A stretch of 64,000 nucleotides of DNA from Erythrobacter litoralis (GTDB taxonomy: Bacteria; Pseudomonadota; Alphaproteobacteria; Sphingomonadales; Sphingomonadaceae). Made by a program: the position numbers and the translations under genes. Shown piece by piece: positions 61,916 to 64,000 of this stretch; position 1 is the first letter of the stretch; the number at the start of each line of letters is the position of its first letter. The stretch lies in the NCBI RefSeq assembly GCF_029760855.1, contig NZ_SOSI01000006.1, forward strand, positions 62,001 to 126,000, read 5' to 3'. The notes beneath the pieces were generated by a model that saw only the letters and a list, made by a program, of their open reading frames with translations, was not told the DNA's origin and searched no databases.

Positions 61916-64000
61916 CTAGGCACGATCACGAACTGCTAGTGCGTTCAGCGCCATACGTGAGAATCGCCCTGTCAGAGCTAGGCGCCGCAGACGCGCAACG
62001 TCACTGCGGTCGCCATGTGATTCGATGCATTGGAAGGCATATTGTGCCGGTCGTTCCCGTTCCCAGGTACGATGATGATGCTCCGCTTGCTCTCCGCTGT
62101 CCAGGAAGCCCCTCGCAAACCTAAGACAACGCTCCGGAAATTCACTAGCGATGAAAAACTGAGGCCATTGCGGTCCCATCCGACGCCAGCTTCCTTCTCC
62201 CAACGCCGCGTCCATCTCGCTCAAGCATCCGATCACGAGGCCCGGTGACATACCGTTTAACTCACGCCATACGGCCCGCACCTTGGCTTGTGCTCCCGCC
62301 TCGAAAGCGTGAACCAGATTCCGTAGCGTTTCGATGCAATGACCGGCGGGGGTTGAAGCAGTAGATGGTGGAAGCGGCAGCCCCATGCGCCCCAGATAAC
62401 GGGTTGCTATGACAAAAGCTTCCCATTCCGATTGTGGCATCCCGTTACTGGGATCCGGCAGCTCAGCGAGATGCTGCATTCGGAACATGTCGCCCGGATC
62501 AGCGAACATCGCCACTTCCCGTGCAAGGTAGCCGAGGTTCCAAGATTGCCGTGGCTCGTCGGCATCGAGCGCTCGCCTCAGAAAGAGGCGACGATCTCGC
62601 TCAGGAAGCGCATGAATCACATCGTAATAGACGTAATCGAAGGGGTGATCGAACATCGCATTGCTTAGGCTGAGGGCGGTTGCGCAAACCTGCGGGCCAT
62701 CGGCTGGTCCGATCACCGCCGCAACTTCCACCTCGATTTGCGGCCGACTGTCCTCTGCGCTTTCGTCGAGTGCCCCCAAGAACTTCAGAGCATCAACGCC
62801 GCCCGTATCTGGGCCGGGCTCGTCGAGGACCATCTGAATTGCCTCAATGAGCTCATCAATGTGCGCCTGGTCAGCACCACGGGAAAAGCCTGCCGCTTGC
62901 ATGATGGCGAGCTGCACATGGTATGGCTCGTAGCGATAGCGATCGCGGAAAATGGCGATGAGTTCCTGCGCGAAGCGATCAGCCTGATCATCTCCCACCA
63001 AATCGTGGCGCCGTTCGAGGTAGAAATAGAGCTGGCCAGATGTCGCTGTGGCGACATTCAATTCGAGGGCGTGCCGACGAGCAGCGCTCCTGCGGAACGA
63101 ACTTTGGCAGTTGCGCGCAAGGATCGAAAACCCGTTTGCCCTGCCGAATTGAAGATAGGCGAGCCAGAAGCCCTGCGTTCTCGGATTTCGGATACCATGG
63201 GTCTTGCAGGACTCTGCTAGGCGGCCGCGCTCGGCGAGCAAGCGTGCGTCCATTCGGGCGCACAGATCTAGATAGAGTCCTATATAGTTGCCGTCATCGA
63301 CCGCGTGGCCGATTGCCCCGAGCCTTGCGCCCTCCTCGTGAGACCAACCCCTCAAGCTTTGCTCTTCCCAATCCAGCTTGGGACGCTCGCCATCGACGAT
63401 AATCAGTCGCAGACCGTCGATCTCGGCCGCAACGGTATCGAGCACTTCATCGAGCAAACGTCGCGCTTCCGCGCGGGCTAGGTCACCTAAATCGCCCGAA
63501 GCGGCAGCATGCAGCAATTCGGCGTTGGTCGATGCGGCAAGGATGCGGCGGCAGGTGTCGTCATCCTCGACAACAGCGAGGACATCGCCAGCAATGCGCT
63601 CGAAGAGCGGTGAACCGAGCAGCTTCGCAAATGGCTCGCCGATCTTGTTCGCCTGGGATGCAAAGGCGTGGGCGACATTCGCTTGAAAAAGCATTTCGTG
63701 GCTGAAAGAAATACGACCGGACCGCCGCACCAACAGGTCGGCATCGAACATTGCCGAGCAGGTCGACGCGCCGATTTGATCGCCCAGCATCAGCTCATCA
63801 AAAACTGTCTCCGATGCCGAGAAGGCCAAGTTGCTCTGGAGTTGAAGGGCGAAACGACGCAGGCCTGCCGCACCATCTCGGGCATGGTCTCCGAGCCGCC
63901 GCCGGATATACTGGTCGATCAGCAGTTGGCGTGACATTGGTTCGGCAACAGCGCCAATCTCGCCTACAATGGCAGCCTCGAAGCCGCTGGTGACGGCATC
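61916..64000 (-). CDS. large protein resembling the C-terminal half of a STAND NTPase (5' partial)
   Basis: The frame stays open from the Met at 63937 to the right edge (21 more codons, ending EIGAVAEP before it), so the gene starts outside the window. 694 residues are visible. The first 120 look like a winged-helix module after an NTPase domain, with a SGRISFSHEMLFQANVAHAF segment typical of NACHT/STAND proteins. The rest is a helical-repeat-like sensor region. No Walker motifs are visible here. With the HEPN-like and AlbA_2 neighbours it suggests a defence cargo. Confidence 0.6.
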   Translation of the reverse strand, partial: DAVTSGFEAAIVGEIGAVAEPMSRQLLIDQYIRRRLGDHARDGAAGLRRFALQLQSNLAFSASETVFDELMLGDQIGASTCSAMFDADLLVRRSGRISFSHEMLFQANVAHAFASQANKIGEPFAKLLGSPLFERIAGDVLAVVEDDDTCRRILAASTNAELLHAAASGDLGDLARAEARRLLDEVLDTVAAEIDGLRLIIVDGERPKLDWEEQSLRGWSHEEGARLGAIGHAVDDGNYIGLYLDLCARMDARLLAERGRLAESCKTHGIRNPRTQGFWLAYLQFGRANGFSILARNCQSSFRRSAARRHALELNVATATSGQLYFYLERRHDLVGDDQADRFAQELIAIFRDRYRYEPYHVQLAIMQAAGFSRGADQAHIDELIEAIQMVLDEPGPDTGGVDALKFLGALDESAEDSRPQIEVEVAAVIGPADGPQVCATALSLSNAMFDHPFDYVYYDVIHALPERDRRLFLRRALDADEPRQSWNLGYLAREVAMFADPGDMFRMQHLAELPDPSNGMPQSEWEAFVIATRYLGRMGLPLPPSTASTPAGHCIETLRNLVHAFEAGAQAKVRAVWRELNGMSPGLVIGCLSEMDAALGEGSWRRMGPQWPQFFIASEFPERCLRFARGFLDSGEQAEHHHRTWERERPAQYAFQCIESHGDRSDVARLRRLALTGRFSRMALNALAVRDRA

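Noticed and set aside
1..64000. CRISPR arrays, rRNA and tRNA genes
   Set aside because: No regularly spaced repeats and no recognisable tRNA or rRNA sequence were seen; a covariance-model search would be needed to exclude a tRNA fragment at the junction.

Overview
The window looks like DNA from a sphingomonad alphaproteobacterium, probably an Erythrobacteraceae-type organism. The grounds are the high-GC, densely packed genes, a TonB-dependent receptor inside a catabolic cluster, an F-type conjugation module with the S26 peptidase and DsbC-like gene arrangement common in this order, small sphingomonad-type hypothetical genes, and direct-repeat LexA boxes of the alphaproteobacterial form. No rRNA, tRNA, CRISPR array or intact insertion sequence was recognised. 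There are two very different halves joined near 38.2-39.1 kb.

Left half (1-38210): a large catabolic island of about 30 genes in at least 14 short transcription units, many of them divergent. It encodes the parts of a pathway for a cyclic ketone or alcohol of terpenoid or steroid-like type: a cytochrome P450, a Rieske ferredoxin, an MpaB-type oxygenase, old-yellow-enzyme and nitronate-monooxygenase-like flavoproteins, four SDR dehydrogenases, two different Baeyer-Villiger monooxygenases, an HSL-type lactone/ester hydrolase, a cyclase-family hydrolase, GMC and aldehyde dehydrogenases, two acyl-CoA ligases, and three acyl-CoA dehydrogenase genes (one a two-domain fusion, two forming a likely heteromeric pair). 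It also has a CitE-like lyase, a Coq4-family protein, a maleylpyruvate-isomerase-like protein, a TonB receptor and two MFS transporters. Regulators are TetR, GntR/FCD and IclR. A recurring short dyad, AGGTATCTcAATT, lies upstream of at least seven of these units and would make most of the island one regulon. The BVMO1/IclR intergenic region carries a different long dyad. The substrate is not known from the sequence.

Junction (38211-39922): 0.65 kb of AT-richer, nearly gene-free DNA with a recombinase-site-like palindrome, then AlpA-type and HTH regulator genes on the minus strand. A 334-bp divergent control region follows, holding two perfect GAAC-N7-GAAC LexA boxes and a 17-bp inverted repeat.

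Right half (39923-64000): an F-type (MPF_F) type IV secretion operon in the order traA-L-E-K-B-dsbC-like-V-C-orf-trbI-S26 peptidase-W-U-trbC-N-F-H-G. The genes overlap by a few bases almost throughout. Relaxase, coupling protein and integrase genes are not in the window. Downstream lie small membrane and accessory genes, a thermonuclease, a divergent pair made of a small HTH-like gene and an S24 (LexA/CI-type) repressor with two palindromic operators, and a 100-bp nested inverted repeat. Last comes a possible defence cargo: an AlbA/Schlafen-domain protein, a HEPN-like protein, and the C-terminal part of a large protein that resembles the sensor half of a STAND NTPase and runs off the right edge. 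LexA boxes at the tra promoter together with an S24 repressor suggest SOS-inducible transfer of an integrative or plasmid-borne element.
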